Position numbers and translations under genes: made by a program
Shown: positions 44,648 through 52,971 of the stretch, piece by piece
Layout: the number at the start of each line of letters is the position of its first letter
Numbering within the stretch: position 1 is the stretch's first letter
The notes under the pieces: generated by a model
The model's input: the letters and a program-made list of their open reading frames with translations, nothing else
What the model was told of the DNA's origin: nothing
The model's database searches: none
Assembly (NCBI RefSeq): GCF_000685275.1
Contig: NZ_ARYK01000002.1
Span: 62,001-126,000, forward strand
DNA length: 64,000 nt
Origin: Hyphomonas johnsonii MHS-2
Lineage (GTDB): Bacteria > Pseudomonadota > Alphaproteobacteria > Caulobacterales > Hyphomonadaceae
Direction of reading: 5' to 3'

Positions 44648-45955
44648 CTATTCATAATCCGACGCAAAGGCCGGCGCGACGTGCTTATCAAGCTGTCCGG
44701 CCGCGCGCAGGAGACGATACGCCGCAACGTAAGCGTCGCGCTCGGACTGGACGAGCGCCAGCCGCGCTTCGAACAATTGCTGTTCCTGGTCCAGCACATC
44801 CAGCGTCGTGCGCACGCCCACGGCCAGCTCTTCCTGCGCCCCGGCATAGGCAATCTCGGCCGCATCGACCTGACGGCGCGACGCCTCGATCGACCGGAGC
44901 GACGCCGAATAGCCGTACCAGGCCTGCGCCACCTGGGCGCGAACCTGCCGTTCCAGCAGGTCAACCCGGTTGCGGGCCTGGTCGCGTTGCAGGCGTGCGG
45001 AGCTGACCTGGCTCTTGATCAGGCCGCCGGACAGTAACGGGATGGTCCCCTGGGCGACCGCGGAAACGCTCGTGTCGCGCTGGTCGGAGTCCGACCCATA
45101 GGTTTCCTGAACGCCGGCACTGCCGACAATACTCAGCTGGGGCCTGTATTGCGCCCGGGCCACCTTGATCGCTTCATTCGCGGCGCGCTCGCCATGACGG
45201 GCGGCCTTGATGTCGGGATTGTTGTCGAGCGCGATGAGCACCGCCTCGTCAAACGATGCTGGCAACGGCGGAATCGGTGGCGGAGGTACAAGATCGCCGG
45301 GCGCCTTCCCGATCAGCAGTTCGTAATTGGCTTCGCTGCCCTCCAGGGTGGCTTCCGCACCCGCGAGAGCGGCCTTGGCGCCTTCCTGCCGGGCATTGGC
45401 AAGCGCGACATCGGTCCGCGTCACCACGCCGACGTCAAACCGGTCGTTCGCGGCGCGGACCTGTTCGGCGTTCACGTCGACATTATTCTTGCGGATTGCC
45501 ACCGTTTCGCGATCCTTGCGGACGTCGACATAGGCCGTCACGACGCTGAGGACGAGATCCTGCTGGACTGCCTCATACTGCGAATCTGCAGCATTTATTC
45601 CGGCTTTGGCCTGACGAATGCCGGCGCTCACCCCGCCGCCGGTATAGATTGGCTGGACAGCCTGCACCTGCGCGGTGGCCAGCGACCGGTCTCCCAGATT
45701 GAAGGCAAACGGCGACGTCGTATCGATATACTCATAGCCCGCACTGCCGTTCAGGTTGACCGTCGGTCGGCCCCGCGACCGGGCCTGCTCGAGGCCCTCT
45801 CGGGCCAGGTCCGTCTCCGAACGCTCCAGGTCGATCTGCGGGTTTGTTGCAAATGCAGATGCGATCGCATCCTCAAGCGTATCGGCGACAGCGGGCGCCC
45901 CCGGCAGCAGGGCCAAAACGGCAGCACCCATGAGGCAACGAAACCTGACACTCAT
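44648..45955 (-). CDS. tolC: TolC family outer membrane efflux/secretion protein
   Basis: This 435-aa protein has a signal peptide ending PGAPAVAD and begins the mature part with TLEDAIASAFATNPQI. It shows the two tandem halves of the TolC fold, each with a long helical pair (LERSETDLAREGLEQARSRG, VQQDLVLSVVTAYVDVRKDRET; QVSSARLQRDQARNRVDLLERQ). It would form the outer membrane channel for type I secretion or RND efflux. No inner membrane partner is encoded nearby. AAGGAG precedes the ATG. A perfect operator-like palindrome lies upstream at 46013. Confidence 0.93.
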   Translation of the reverse strand: MSVRFRCLMGAAVLALLPGAPAVADTLEDAIASAFATNPQIDLERSETDLAREGLEQARSRGRPTVNLNGSAGYEYIDTTSPFAFNLGDRSLATAQVQAVQPIYTGGGVSAGIRQAKAGINAADSQYEAVQQDLVLSVVTAYVDVRKDRETVAIRKNNVDVNAEQVRAANDRFDVGVVTRTDVALANARQEGAKAALAGAEATLEGSEANYELLIGKAPGDLVPPPPIPPLPASFDEAVLIALDNNPDIKAARHGERAANEAIKVARAQYRPQLSIVGSAGVQETYGSDSDQRDTSVSAVAQGTIPLLSGGLIKSQVSSARLQRDQARNRVDLLERQVRAQVAQAWYGYSASLRSIEASRRQVDAAEIAYAGAQEELAVGVRTTLDVLDQEQQLFEARLALVQSERDAYVAAYRLLRAAGQLDKHVAPAFASDYE

Positions 45956-45979
45956 CCTGAGCTCCTTGATGACTCACAG

Positions 45980-46004
45980 TTCAGGGCTCCGTATAAGCCC
46001 TGAA
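45980..46004. repeat. hairpin in the tolC leader
   Basis: TTCAGGGCT at 45980-45988 pairs perfectly with AGCCCTGAA at 45996-46004 across a 7-nt loop. It lies 25 nt before the tolC start. It may terminate the upstream methyltransferase gene or form part of the tolC promoter region, since a -10-like TATACG sits in its loop and arm. Confidence 0.5.
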
Positions 46005-46012
46005 TCAGCACT

Positions 46013-46029
46013 AGTGAACACTGTTCACT
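46013..46029. promoter_or_regulatory. perfect 17-nt operator-like palindrome upstream of tolC
   Basis: AGTGAACACTGTTCACT has 8-nt perfect arms around a single C. On the minus strand its right end supplies TTCACT, which sits 17 bp from TATACG, a plausible -35/-10 pair reading toward tolC. A TetR-type repressor bound here would block that promoter. Such regulators commonly control efflux outer membrane genes, but none is encoded in this window. Confidence 0.6.
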
Positions 46030-46070
46030 TTTCTCGAATCTTAATTTCCGTCGGCAGATTGTCGCGCGCG

Positions 46071-46724
46071 CTAGAATACAAACGCCCGTTTGCGATTGAA
46101 TTGCTCGAACTTCGGCGGCCAGGCATCGAACGCATCACGTGCCGCAATCGACTCGCCTGCCCGCGTGAACACCGTACCGCGACCCGTGCCTTCCTGGTCC
46201 TGCACCACGGCCACCAAGCGGCCACCATCGCCTAGCTGCGCCGTCCAGGCGGCCGGGACTGATTCGACCATGCCGCACACATAAATCACGTCGAACGGCG
46301 CCTGGTCCGGCAAGCCGGCTGCCAGTTTGCCTTCGACGGCAACCGCCCGGTCGAGGTTGAGCGCTGCGAACCGCTCTGCCATCGCATCGACCAGCTGGGT
46401 CGACTCTTCCAGCGCGATGACGGTTTCCGAGAGGTGGCTGATCAGGGCGGCCTCGTATCCGGCGCCAGCACCCACAACCAGTACGATGTCGGTGGGCTTG
46501 ATATCGGCCAGCTTGATCAGTTTGGCCGTATCGCGCGGGATCCACAGCGCGCGGCCTTCGGAGGTCGCGATCTCGAGTTCCGAATAGGCCACCGACTTGC
46601 GGGAATTGGGCACAAAAGCTTCGCGGGGCGTGCGCAGGAAGGCCGACACGATCGGCGCGTCCGCCACGTCATTGGGGCGAACCTGACTGTCCACCATGAT
46701 TTCACGGGCTGCGTCAAAATTCAT
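46071..46724 (-). CDS. Pcm-like methyltransferase (protein-L-isoaspartate O-methyltransferase family)
   Basis: A 217-aa homologue of isoaspartyl methyltransferase. MNFDAAREIMVDSQVRPNDV and IVLVVGAGAGYEAALISHLS (SAM motif I, GxGxGY) are characteristic of the alphaproteobacterial branch that sits beside tolC. FDVIYVCGMVESVP and GDGGRLVAVV correspond to later motifs. The isoaspartate-binding loop is poorly kept compared with the pcm at 29021, so the real substrate may differ. It is followed by tolC after 115 bp on the same strand. Confidence 0.85.
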   Translation of the reverse strand: MNFDAAREIMVDSQVRPNDVADAPIVSAFLRTPREAFVPNSRKSVAYSELEIATSEGRALWIPRDTAKLIKLADIKPTDIVLVVGAGAGYEAALISHLSETVIALEESTQLVDAMAERFAALNLDRAVAVEGKLAAGLPDQAPFDVIYVCGMVESVPAAWTAQLGDGGRLVAVVQDQEGTGRGTVFTRAGESIAARDAFDAWPPKFEQFNRKRAFVF

Positions 46725-46827
46725 GCGCGCACGCCTTCCTTCCAGTCAAACACTTCTTCGTCCGCCCTTTAGCATGGGCCACGAACGGTGCAATGCGCGA
46801 TAAACGCACGGGCAGTGAAAAGGCAGA

Positions 46828-46856
46828 TTGAAAGGCACAGGTTTGCTTGCTACTTA
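46828..46856 (+). promoter_or_regulatory. promoter of tRNA-Cys
   Basis: TTGAAA at 46828 and TACTTA at 46851 are separated by exactly 17 bp. The -10 ends 14 nt before the first base of the mature tRNA. Both hexamers are close to the housekeeping sigma consensus. Confidence 0.7.
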
Positions 46857-46870
46857 CCCCGCTCTGGTCA

Positions 46871-46944
46871 GGCTCTATGGCGGAGTGGTTACGCAGCGGA
46901 TTGCAAATCCGTGCACCCCGGTTCGATTCCGGGTGGAGCCTCCA
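46871..46944 (+). tRNA. tRNA-Cys (anticodon GCA)
   Basis: A 74-nt cloverleaf with the CCA end encoded. The acceptor arms GGCTCTA and TGGAGCC pair with one G-U. The anticodon loop TTGCAAA carries GCA at 46903-46905. The T arm has the GTTCGATTC loop. It is transcribed alone. A weak hairpin with CTTTT follows at 46976-47004. Confidence 0.97.
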
Positions 46945-46975
46945 GACAATTTCTGCCGAAATGTGACAATCTTAA

Positions 46976-47004
46976 CCGGGTCTTGCGCATCTTGCCCGGC
47001 TTTT
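46976..47004 (+). terminator. weak terminator-like hairpin after tRNA-Cys
   Basis: CCGGG and CCCGG form a 5-bp stem around a 14-nt loop, followed by CTTTTC. It lies 32 nt past the tRNA. The stem is short, so it may only partly terminate. Confidence 0.4.
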
Positions 47005-47052
47005 CTGACGTTTCATTTACGCCGCATTAACCATTTCCCCCGATTCTGCAGT

Positions 47053-47149
47053 TGTCTTCTCTTGGAGACACCCACCATCACCCAACGCCTCGGCGGGAGA
47101 TTTTGTCTCCCGCCATTTTTTTTGCCTGAAGCCAAGTTTTCGGAGACAA
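47053..47149 (+). ncRNA. attenuator-like element or short sRNA with competing pairings
   Basis: The segment TTGTCTCC at 47103-47110 is the 3' arm of a strong terminator. It can also pair with GGAGACA upstream (47064-47070) and with GGAGACAA downstream (47142-47149). The upstream GGAGACA can in turn pair with TGTCT at 47053-47057. This nesting is what an attenuator or a structured small RNA would show. No protein gene follows, only tRNA-Asn, which has its own promoter. The function is unknown. Confidence 0.35.
47092..47123 (+). terminator. strong intrinsic terminator between the two tRNA genes
   Basis: GGCGGGAGA and TCTCCCGCC make a 9-bp perfect stem with a TTTTG loop, followed by A and eight T. 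It lies about 150 nt past tRNA-Cys, further than a simple tRNA terminator needs to be. This suggests a short transcript of its own ending here. Confidence 0.85.
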
Positions 47150-47164
47150 GCAGCATGTTGGGGC

Positions 47165-47192
47165 TTGAACCCGTCCAGCGGTCTGCTATTCA
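47165..47192 (+). promoter_or_regulatory. promoter of tRNA-Asn
   Basis: TTGAAC at 47165 and TATTCA at 47187 are separated by 16 bp, with the mature tRNA starting 15 nt further on. It lies downstream of the strong terminator, so tRNA-Asn should be transcribed independently. Confidence 0.55.
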
Positions 47193-47207
47193 CCCGCTCT
47201 CGGCTGA

Positions 47208-47283
47208 TCCGCGATAGCTCAGTTGGTAGAGCAGGCGACTGTTAATCGCCCGGTCGTAGGTTCGAGTCCTACTCGCGGAGCCA
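47208..47283 (+). tRNA. tRNA-Asn (anticodon GTT)
   Basis: A 76-nt cloverleaf with CCA encoded. The acceptor arms TCCGCGA and TCGCGGA pair perfectly. The anticodon loop CTGTTAA carries GTT at 47241-47243. The T arm GTAGG-TTCGAGT-CCTAC is complete. No integrase or att-like repeat is seen next to it. Confidence 0.97.
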
Positions 47284-47437
47284 CTTTCCCCATCCAGAGC
47301 GCCGTCCACGGGAGCCGCAAAATAGCAGCTGCCACTCGCATGGCGTGTTCCAGCGGCCTGCGAGCGCCTCTATATCTTCCGGGAATCATCGCCGCCGCCT
47401 CCCCTGCAACGGCCTGCGCCAAACGAAATGCGTTCCC

Positions 47438-48340
47438 ATGCATGCTCCATTTGATCTCGTGGAAGTCGAACCCGGCCGCCGCCTGCATGTTCTGGTCGAA
47501 GGGCCGGAAAATGCGCCCTGGGTCGTGTTCGACCACGGCGCCTTCGGCACCTATGCAGACGGATGGTGGGTGAAGGAGGCGCTGAAGGCCGACCACCGCG
47601 TCGTCCTCTACGGCCGCGCCGGCATGGACTGGAGTGATCCGGCACCAGCGGACACGCCGCTGACCGCTGAATTCCATATCGCCGACCTGCGCCGCCTGCT
47701 GGCCGCGCTCGGCGCCCGCCCGCCTTACGTGATTGTCGGGCACTCGATGGCAGGACTGCGCCTGCACGCGATGGCGAACCTGCACCCGGACGAGCTGGCA
47801 GGCCGCGTCTTCGTCGACGCAATGAACCCCAAATACCTGCGCAAGAAGAATGGCATGCGCTCGCTGGAATCCTTCGGCCGGGCATTGCGGATCGGTGACG
47901 TGTTCGCAAAAACCGGCCTGCTGCGTCTCGTCGCACCGTTCGTGGGCGACGATATCGCCCTGCCCCGGGAGCGGCGGGCCGAGAAGCGCTTCCTGTTCAG
48001 CAAACCGGATCACTGGACAGCGGCGCTGGGGGAAGTGACCGCAGTCGAGCCCGCCGCGGCGTATTTTGATCCGGCGATCACGGTCAACTCTCCGGTCGCG
48101 GTCTTTTCACGCGACGCGGATGGCGGCGAGAATGCGGGCCTCGTCAGGTCTGTTTCGAACCAGGGTGGGTACGGACGCATGTTCGGGCTTGCGGGCGAAA
48201 CCCACACATCCCTGCTCAACCCGCCCCATGCTGCCCGTATCGCCCGCGAGGTGCGCTACATGACGCGCACGATGGTACCGCCAGCCCCGCCGGCCCCTGG
48301 ACCCACATCCATGCGTGACCAGCCGGAAATCGAGGTATAG
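47438..48340 (+). CDS. alpha/beta hydrolase
   Basis: A 300-aa hydrolase. The oxyanion region is VVFDHGAFGTYADGWW, and the nucleophile elbow GHSMAGLRLHA carries Ser. A late His is in GETHTSLLNPPHA. The acidic residue is probably in the VFVDAMNP turn. Members cleave esters, epoxides or C-C bonds, and the substrate is not predictable. The ATG at 47438 is chosen because the conserved part begins a few residues later. The frame is open upstream but overlaps nothing conserved. DUF1003 and mprF follow on the same strand. Confidence 0.82.
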   Translation: MHAPFDLVEVEPGRRLHVLVEGPENAPWVVFDHGAFGTYADGWWVKEALKADHRVVLYGRAGMDWSDPAPADTPLTAEFHIADLRRLLAALGARPPYVIVGHSMAGLRLHAMANLHPDELAGRVFVDAMNPKYLRKKNGMRSLESFGRALRIGDVFAKTGLLRLVAPFVGDDIALPRERRAEKRFLFSKPDHWTAALGEVTAVEPAAAYFDPAITVNSPVAVFSRDADGGENAGLVRSVSNQGGYGRMFGLAGETHTSLLNPPHAARIAREVRYMTRTMVPPAPPAPGPTSMRDQPEIEV

Positions 48341-48371
48341 TGCCAGAGGTATCATTCCAGGGAGACCGGAA

Positions 48372-48941
48372 ATGAAGGATATCTCGACCCTCGCACGTGA
48401 CCTGATGCAGTCACGCCTCGAAGACCTGACAGACCGGGAGCGCCGCGTCCTCGAGCGCTTTGTCGAACGCCGCAGGATATCCCGCAATGTCGGCCGGATG
48501 CTCGAGACGAGTTCGACGTTCGGCGACAGGCTCGCTGACAAGGTCGCCAAGTTTGGCGGGTCGTGGGCGTTCATCTCCCTGTTCGGGATCGTGCTGGCGC
48601 TCTGGATTGGTGGCAACACGGTCCTCCTGGTCGGCAGGGCCCACCCGTTTGATCCCTATCCGTTCATTTTCCTCAATCTCATCCTGTCCATGCTGGCCGC
48701 AATCCAGGCGCCCGTCATCATGATGTCCCAGAACCGGCAGGCGGCGAAGGATCGCGCTGCGGCCAACTATGACTATGAAGTGAACCTCAAGGCCGAACTC
48801 GAAATCCTGCAGCTGCACGAAAAACTCGACGAGATGCGCCAGACCCAACTGACCAGCCTGCTGGCATCTCAGGCCACACAACTCGCCTTGCTGGAAAAGC
48901 TCGTGGCCAGGCCGCAAGCCGGTCCGCCCCCGAATGGCTGA
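48372..48941 (+). CDS. DUF1003 domain-containing membrane protein
   Basis: A 189-aa protein. A charged N-terminal region (LTDRERRVLERFVERRRIS) leads into two membrane helices, SWAFISLFGIVLALWIGGN and PFIFLNLILSMLAAIQAPVIMM. The motif QNRQAAKDRAAANYDYEVNLKAELEI is the DUF1003 hallmark. A C-terminal helix of coiled-coil type follows. The function is unknown. GGGAGACCGG precedes the ATG at 48372. Its last eight bases overlap mprF, so the two proteins are likely made together. Confidence 0.88.
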   Translation: MKDISTLARDLMQSRLEDLTDRERRVLERFVERRRISRNVGRMLETSSTFGDRLADKVAKFGGSWAFISLFGIVLALWIGGNTVLLVGRAHPFDPYPFIFLNLILSMLAAIQAPVIMMSQNRQAAKDRAAANYDYEVNLKAELEILQLHEKLDEMRQTQLTSLLASQATQLALLEKLVARPQAGPPPNG

Positions 48942-51537
48942 GCCCGCACCAGTCCTGGACGACGCCCCCGCGCTGGGTCTGGCGCCATGGAAGCGCTGGC
49001 TCGGACTGGCTGTCGTTGCGCTCGTGTTCATTCTGGCAATCGCCGCGATCCACGCCGAAATCCGCCACCTTTCAGTCCACAAGATCTATGCCGAACTGCG
49101 CGCATTGTCGGCCAGCCAGATCCTCTTGGCCCTGGCGGGAGTCCTTGTCAGCTATGTTGCGATCACCGGCTACGACACGCTGGCCCTTCGATACGCCCGC
49201 AAGCGCCTGGCCTATGGCATGACCGCCTTCGCCTCGTTCACCTCCTACGCGCTCTCCAACACGTTGGGCCTGCCGCTGCTGACCGGCGGCGCCGTTCGCT
49301 ATCGTCTCTATTCGGTCTGGGGGCTGACGGCCAAACAGATCAGCGTCCTGGCAATCGTGACAGGCATAACGCTGTATATCGGCGCACTCGCGATCGGGGG
49401 TGCCGGGTTGATCCTCGAGGCTGCGCGGTTCGAAACCGTGTTTCACATCCCTGCCGCGCTGGCCTATGCGCTTGGCGCAATCTGCCTCGCTGCCGTATGC
49501 GCCTTCCTGTTCCTTGCAGGACAGCCGGGACGGACAAGACGAGTCCGGTCAGTGGAGTTTACGACACCCGGCCTGCCGGTCGCCACCGGGCAACTCGTCA
49601 TCAGCATGGCTGACTGGGCAGGCGCAAGCCTGGTCCTCTTCGCCGTCCTGCCCCCCGACACGGGGCTCTCCTACCTCACCTTCCTGCCCGTCTTCGTCGC
49701 CGCCTGCTTCCTTGGCGGCATCAGCGGCCTGCCGGGCGGCGTCGGCGTCTTCGAAGCCGTGATCCTGCTGATGGTGCCAACCGAAAGCAACGAGGCCCTT
49801 GCCGCCAGCCTCATTGCGTACCGTGTTCTCTACTACCTGATTCCACTGGGGGTCGCGGCGGTTCTGCTGGCCGCTCACCAGGTGCCCAATGCCGGCAAGC
49901 AGCTCAAAGGCGCAGCGACCCGCGCGCAGGACATCACGGAGATTTTCGCACCCCAGGTTTTCTCCCTGATCGCGTTCATCTCCGGCGCATTCATGTTGAT
50001 TTCGGCAACGACACCGACCCTGGCAGGCCCGCTCGAGGCCGCCGCTGACATCCTGCCGCTGCCGGTGATCGAACTGTCCCACTTCCTCGCCTCGATTATC
50101 GGCGTGCTGCTGCTCATCGTGGCGCTGGGCCTGCGCCAGAAACTCGATCACGCCTGGACCATCGGCATGATCCTGCTCATGCTCGGGGCAGGCCTGACCC
50201 TGCTCAAGGGCGCCGATCCGCACGAGGCCATCATCCTCGTCGTGTCGCTCGCACTCCTCGCCACCTCGCGGAAAGCCTTCTATCGCAAGACGCCCCTCAG
50301 CCAGGCGCGGCTCACCCTGCCCTGGATACTGGCCATCCTGGGCGCGATCAGCGCAGCCGTCTGGCTCGGCTTCTTTTCCTACGAGCATGTCGCCTACCGC
50401 GACGAACTCTGGTGGAGCTTCTCGGTCAATGGGCAGACATCCCGGTTCCTGCGCGTGATTGCAGCGCTTCCCATTGTGCTCCTGCTGGCTTCGCTGTGGC
50501 GCTGGCTCCAGCCGGCGATCACAAAAAGCGGGACGCCAGGCCCTGTCGACCCGGCCGTCCTGAAGCAAATCCTCGACACGGCGGAATTCGGCTATTCCGA
50601 TGGCGGCCTGGCCCTGCTGGGCGACAAGCAGTTCCTGATGAGCCCGAGCGGGCAATCCTTCATCATGTACGGCGTGCGCGGGCGCCACTGGATTGCGATG
50701 AGCGAGCCGGTCGGCAAGCGCGACGAGATCAGCCCGCTCGTATGGGCCTATCGTGAGCAGGCTGATGTCTACGGCGCTGTGCCGGTGTTCTACTCGGTCC
50801 GGAAGGGCTTCCTGCCGCTCGCGCTGGACCTTGGTCTCACGGCGCAAAAGATCGGCGAGACGGCGCTCGTGCCTCTGCAGGCCTTCTCGCTCGAAGGGCC
50901 GGCCCGGTCCGGCCTGCGGGCCAGCCACAAGCGCGCCCTGCGTGACGGCCTGTCGTTCGACGTTATCGCGCAGGGCGGCTGCGAAGACGATCTGCCCACG
51001 CTGCGCACGATTTCCGATGAATGGCTCGCCATTCACGGGGGCGCCGAGAAAAGCTTTTCGCTTGGCCGGTTCGACCCGGACTACCTGCGCCATTTCCCGA
51101 TTGCGGTCGCCCGGCTGGAGGGCAACATCGTCGCCTTCGCAAACCTGATGTCGACCGCGGACGGACGCGAAATGGCGATCGACCTGATGCGCTATGGCCA
51201 CGCAGCGCCCAAGGGCGTGATGGATTTCCTGTTCATCGAATTGATGCTCTGGGGCAAGGCACAGGGTGTCCAGACCTTCGACCTCGGCATGGCGCCGCTG
51301 TCCGGCCTGGAAGACCACCGCCTCGCGACGCTGACATCCAAGCTCGGTGCCTTCGTCTACGAGCACGCCAACAAGATCTACGGCTTTGAGGGGCTGAGGA
51401 ACTACAAGAAGAAATTCGATCCCGACTGGGAGCCGCTCTACCTGGTCGCCCCGGCAGGCCTCTCCCTGCCCATCGCACTCGGCGATGTCGCGATGCTCAC
51501 CAGCGGCGGCCTCAAGGGCATGTTCTCGAAGGGCTGA
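48934..51537 (+). CDS. mprF: bifunctional phosphatidylglycerol lysyltransferase/flippase MprF-like
   Basis: This 867-aa protein has many membrane segments in its first 520 residues. These include the flippase blocks YALSNTLGLPLLTGGAVRYRLYS and GGISGLPGGVGVFEAVILL. The C-terminal soluble DUF2156 synthase domain has SGQSFIMYGVRGRHWIAMSEPVG, RASHKRALRDGLSF and TFDLGMAPLSGLEDH. Such enzymes transfer an amino acid, usually Lys or Ala, from charged tRNA to phosphatidylglycerol. They then flip the lipid to the outer leaflet, lowering surface charge. It overlaps the DUF1003 gene by eight bases. The amino acid specificity cannot be read from the sequence. Confidence 0.9.
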   Translation: MAEPAPVLDDAPALGLAPWKRWLGLAVVALVFILAIAAIHAEIRHLSVHKIYAELRALSASQILLALAGVLVSYVAITGYDTLALRYARKRLAYGMTAFASFTSYALSNTLGLPLLTGGAVRYRLYSVWGLTAKQISVLAIVTGITLYIGALAIGGAGLILEAARFETVFHIPAALAYALGAICLAAVCAFLFLAGQPGRTRRVRSVEFTTPGLPVATGQLVISMADWAGASLVLFAVLPPDTGLSYLTFLPVFVAACFLGGISGLPGGVGVFEAVILLMVPTESNEALAASLIAYRVLYYLIPLGVAAVLLAAHQVPNAGKQLKGAATRAQDITEIFAPQVFSLIAFISGAFMLISATTPTLAGPLEAAADILPLPVIELSHFLASIIGVLLLIVALGLRQKLDHAWTIGMILLMLGAGLTLLKGADPHEAIILVVSLALLATSRKAFYRKTPLSQARLTLPWILAILGAISAAVWLGFFSYEHVAYRDELWWSFSVNGQTSRFLRVIAALPIVLLLASLWRWLQPAITKSGTPGPVDPAVLKQILDTAEFGYSDGGLALLGDKQFLMSPSGQSFIMYGVRGRHWIAMSEPVGKRDEISPLVWAYREQADVYGAVPVFYSVRKGFLPLALDLGLTAQKIGETALVPLQAFSLEGPARSGLRASHKRALRDGLSFDVIAQGGCEDDLPTLRTISDEWLAIHGGAEKSFSLGRFDPDYLRHFPIAVARLEGNIVAFANLMSTADGREMAIDLMRYGHAAPKGVMDFLFIELMLWGKAQGVQTFDLGMAPLSGLEDHRLATLTSKLGAFVYEHANKIYGFEGLRNYKKKFDPDWEPLYLVAPAGLSLPIALGDVAMLTSGGLKGMFSKG

Positions 51538-51540
51538 GCC

Positions 51541-52917
51541 TCAACACTCGATGACGTTGACCGCCAGCCCGCCCTGGCTCGTCTCCTTGTACTTGGACGA
51601 CATGTCGAGCCCGGTCTGCCGCATCGTCTCGATCACCTGGTCGAGCGAGACCTTGGTCGGCTCCACCGAGTGAAGCGCCAGCCGCGCCGCGTTCACCGCC
51701 TTCACCGCGCCGATCGCATTGCGCTCGATGCACGGGATCTGCACCAGCCCGCCGACCGGATCGCAGGTCAGGCCCAGGTTGTGCTCCATGCCGATCTCGG
51801 CCGCATTGGCACACTGCTGCGCCGTGCCGCCCCACACCGCCGCCAAACCGGCCGCCGCCATCGAACAGGCCACGCCCACTTCCCCCTGGCAGCCCATCTC
51901 GGCACCCGAGATCGACGCACGCTGCTTGTAGAGCAGCCCGACGCCTCCTGCGGTCAGCAGGAACTTGCGAAGCCGCACGGTCCGGTCTTCCACGTCCGTG
52001 CAATAATGCTTGATCACGGATGGAATGATGCCGGCCGCGCCATTCGTCGGCGCCGTCACCACCTGCCCCCCGCTGGCATTCTCTTCGTTGACCGCCATCG
52101 CATAGGCATTCAGCCAGTCGAATATCTGCTCGCGCTCGTTGGTCTGTGGCGAATCCTGCAGCTTCTTCCAGATTTCCGGCGCCCGCCGCCGCACCTTCAG
52201 GCCACCCGGCAGCACCCCTTCGTGCACCAGTCCCCGCGCAATACAGGCCAGCATCACCGCCGCGATCCGGTCGAGGGCCATTTCGGTCTCCGCGCGCGGG
52301 CGCATCGCGTCTTCATTGGCCAGGATGATCTCGTGGATCGGCACGCCTCGCTCGGCACAGTTGGCCAGCAAGTCCTTGGCGGAGGCAAACGGAAACGGCA
52401 CCGCTTTGCCGACCTGGACGATATCGTCAGCCGGCGGCGTGCTCAGCTGCCGCGCCGTGGCGATGAAGCCACCGCCGGTCGAATAGAACGTTTCCTCGAG
52501 CAGCACGGCCTCGTCCTGCCCGTAGGCGGTCAGCTTCATCCCGTTCGGATGCAGGTCGGGCAGTACGTCATAGGCAAAGACAATATCGGTTTCCGGGTCG
52601 AAACCGATCTCCGGCCCGTCCGGCAGCAACAGGCGCCTGGCCGTATAAACCGCCGCCACCTGTGCGTCGGCAAGATTCGGGTCCAGCGTCTCCGGCTCCA
52701 GCCCCAACAGGCCGAGCACCACGGCCTTCGGGGTGGCGTGCCCTGCCCCGGTCAGCGCCAGCGACCCCTGCAGCTCCACCACGATCCGCACCACCTTGTC
52801 GCGCACCCCCGCTTCACCGAGGGCGACGCCAAACCGGTTGGCAATCCGGATGGGTCCGACTGTGTGGGAACTGGACGGTCCGATACCGACACGGAAGAGA
52901 TCGAGAATCGAGAGCAT
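51541..52917 (-). CDS. sdaA: L-serine ammonia-lyase (serine dehydratase), single-chain Fe-S type
   Basis: A 458-aa enzyme that turns L-serine into pyruvate and ammonia using a 4Fe-4S cluster. The beta-domain start [20 protein letters not shown] is diagnostic. The alpha domain holds the [17 protein letters not shown] and [18 protein letters not shown] cysteine blocks and the [11 protein letters not shown] loop. The length matches the fused alpha-beta form. It converges with mprF, with three bases between stops. The flavin monooxygenase gene lies 54 bp upstream on the same strand. Confidence 0.96.
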   Translation of the reverse strand: MLSILDLFRVGIGPSSSHTVGPIRIANRFGVALGEAGVRDKVVRIVVELQGSLALTGAGHATPKAVVLGLLGLEPETLDPNLADAQVAAVYTARRLLLPDGPEIGFDPETDIVFAYDVLPDLHPNGMKLTAYGQDEAVLLEETFYSTGGGFIATARQLSTPPADDIVQVGKAVPFPFASAKDLLANCAERGVPIHEIILANEDAMRPRAETEMALDRIAAVMLACIARGLVHEGVLPGGLKVRRRAPEIWKKLQDSPQTNEREQIFDWLNAYAMAVNEENASGGQVVTAPTNGAAGIIPSVIKHYCTDVEDRTVRLRKFLLTAGGVGLLYKQRASISGAEMGCQGEVGVACSMAAAGLAAVWGGTAQQCANAAEIGMEHNLGLTCDPVGGLVQIPCIERNAIGAVKAVNAARLALHSVEPTKVSLDQVIETMRQTGLDMSSKYKETSQGGLAVNVIEC

Positions 52918-52971
52918 GATACGGCCTGCTGGCTGGTGCGACGCACTCCAATGCGTGCCCCTCGCCGCGCC

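Noticed and set aside
46828-47217. A 129-codon frame covering tRNA-Cys and the terminator.
   Set aside because: It runs through a clear tRNA, its promoter and an intrinsic terminator, and shows no protein motif.
46871-47283. The two tRNA genes as integration sites of a genomic island.
   Set aside because: No integrase, no partial tRNA copy and no direct repeat of the tRNA 3' end were seen nearby.
49549-51366. A 605-codon frame antisense to mprF, and similar long ones at 31215-33050 and 58304-59434.
   Set aside because: All lie opposite genes with complete domains. Length alone is not evidence at this GC content.
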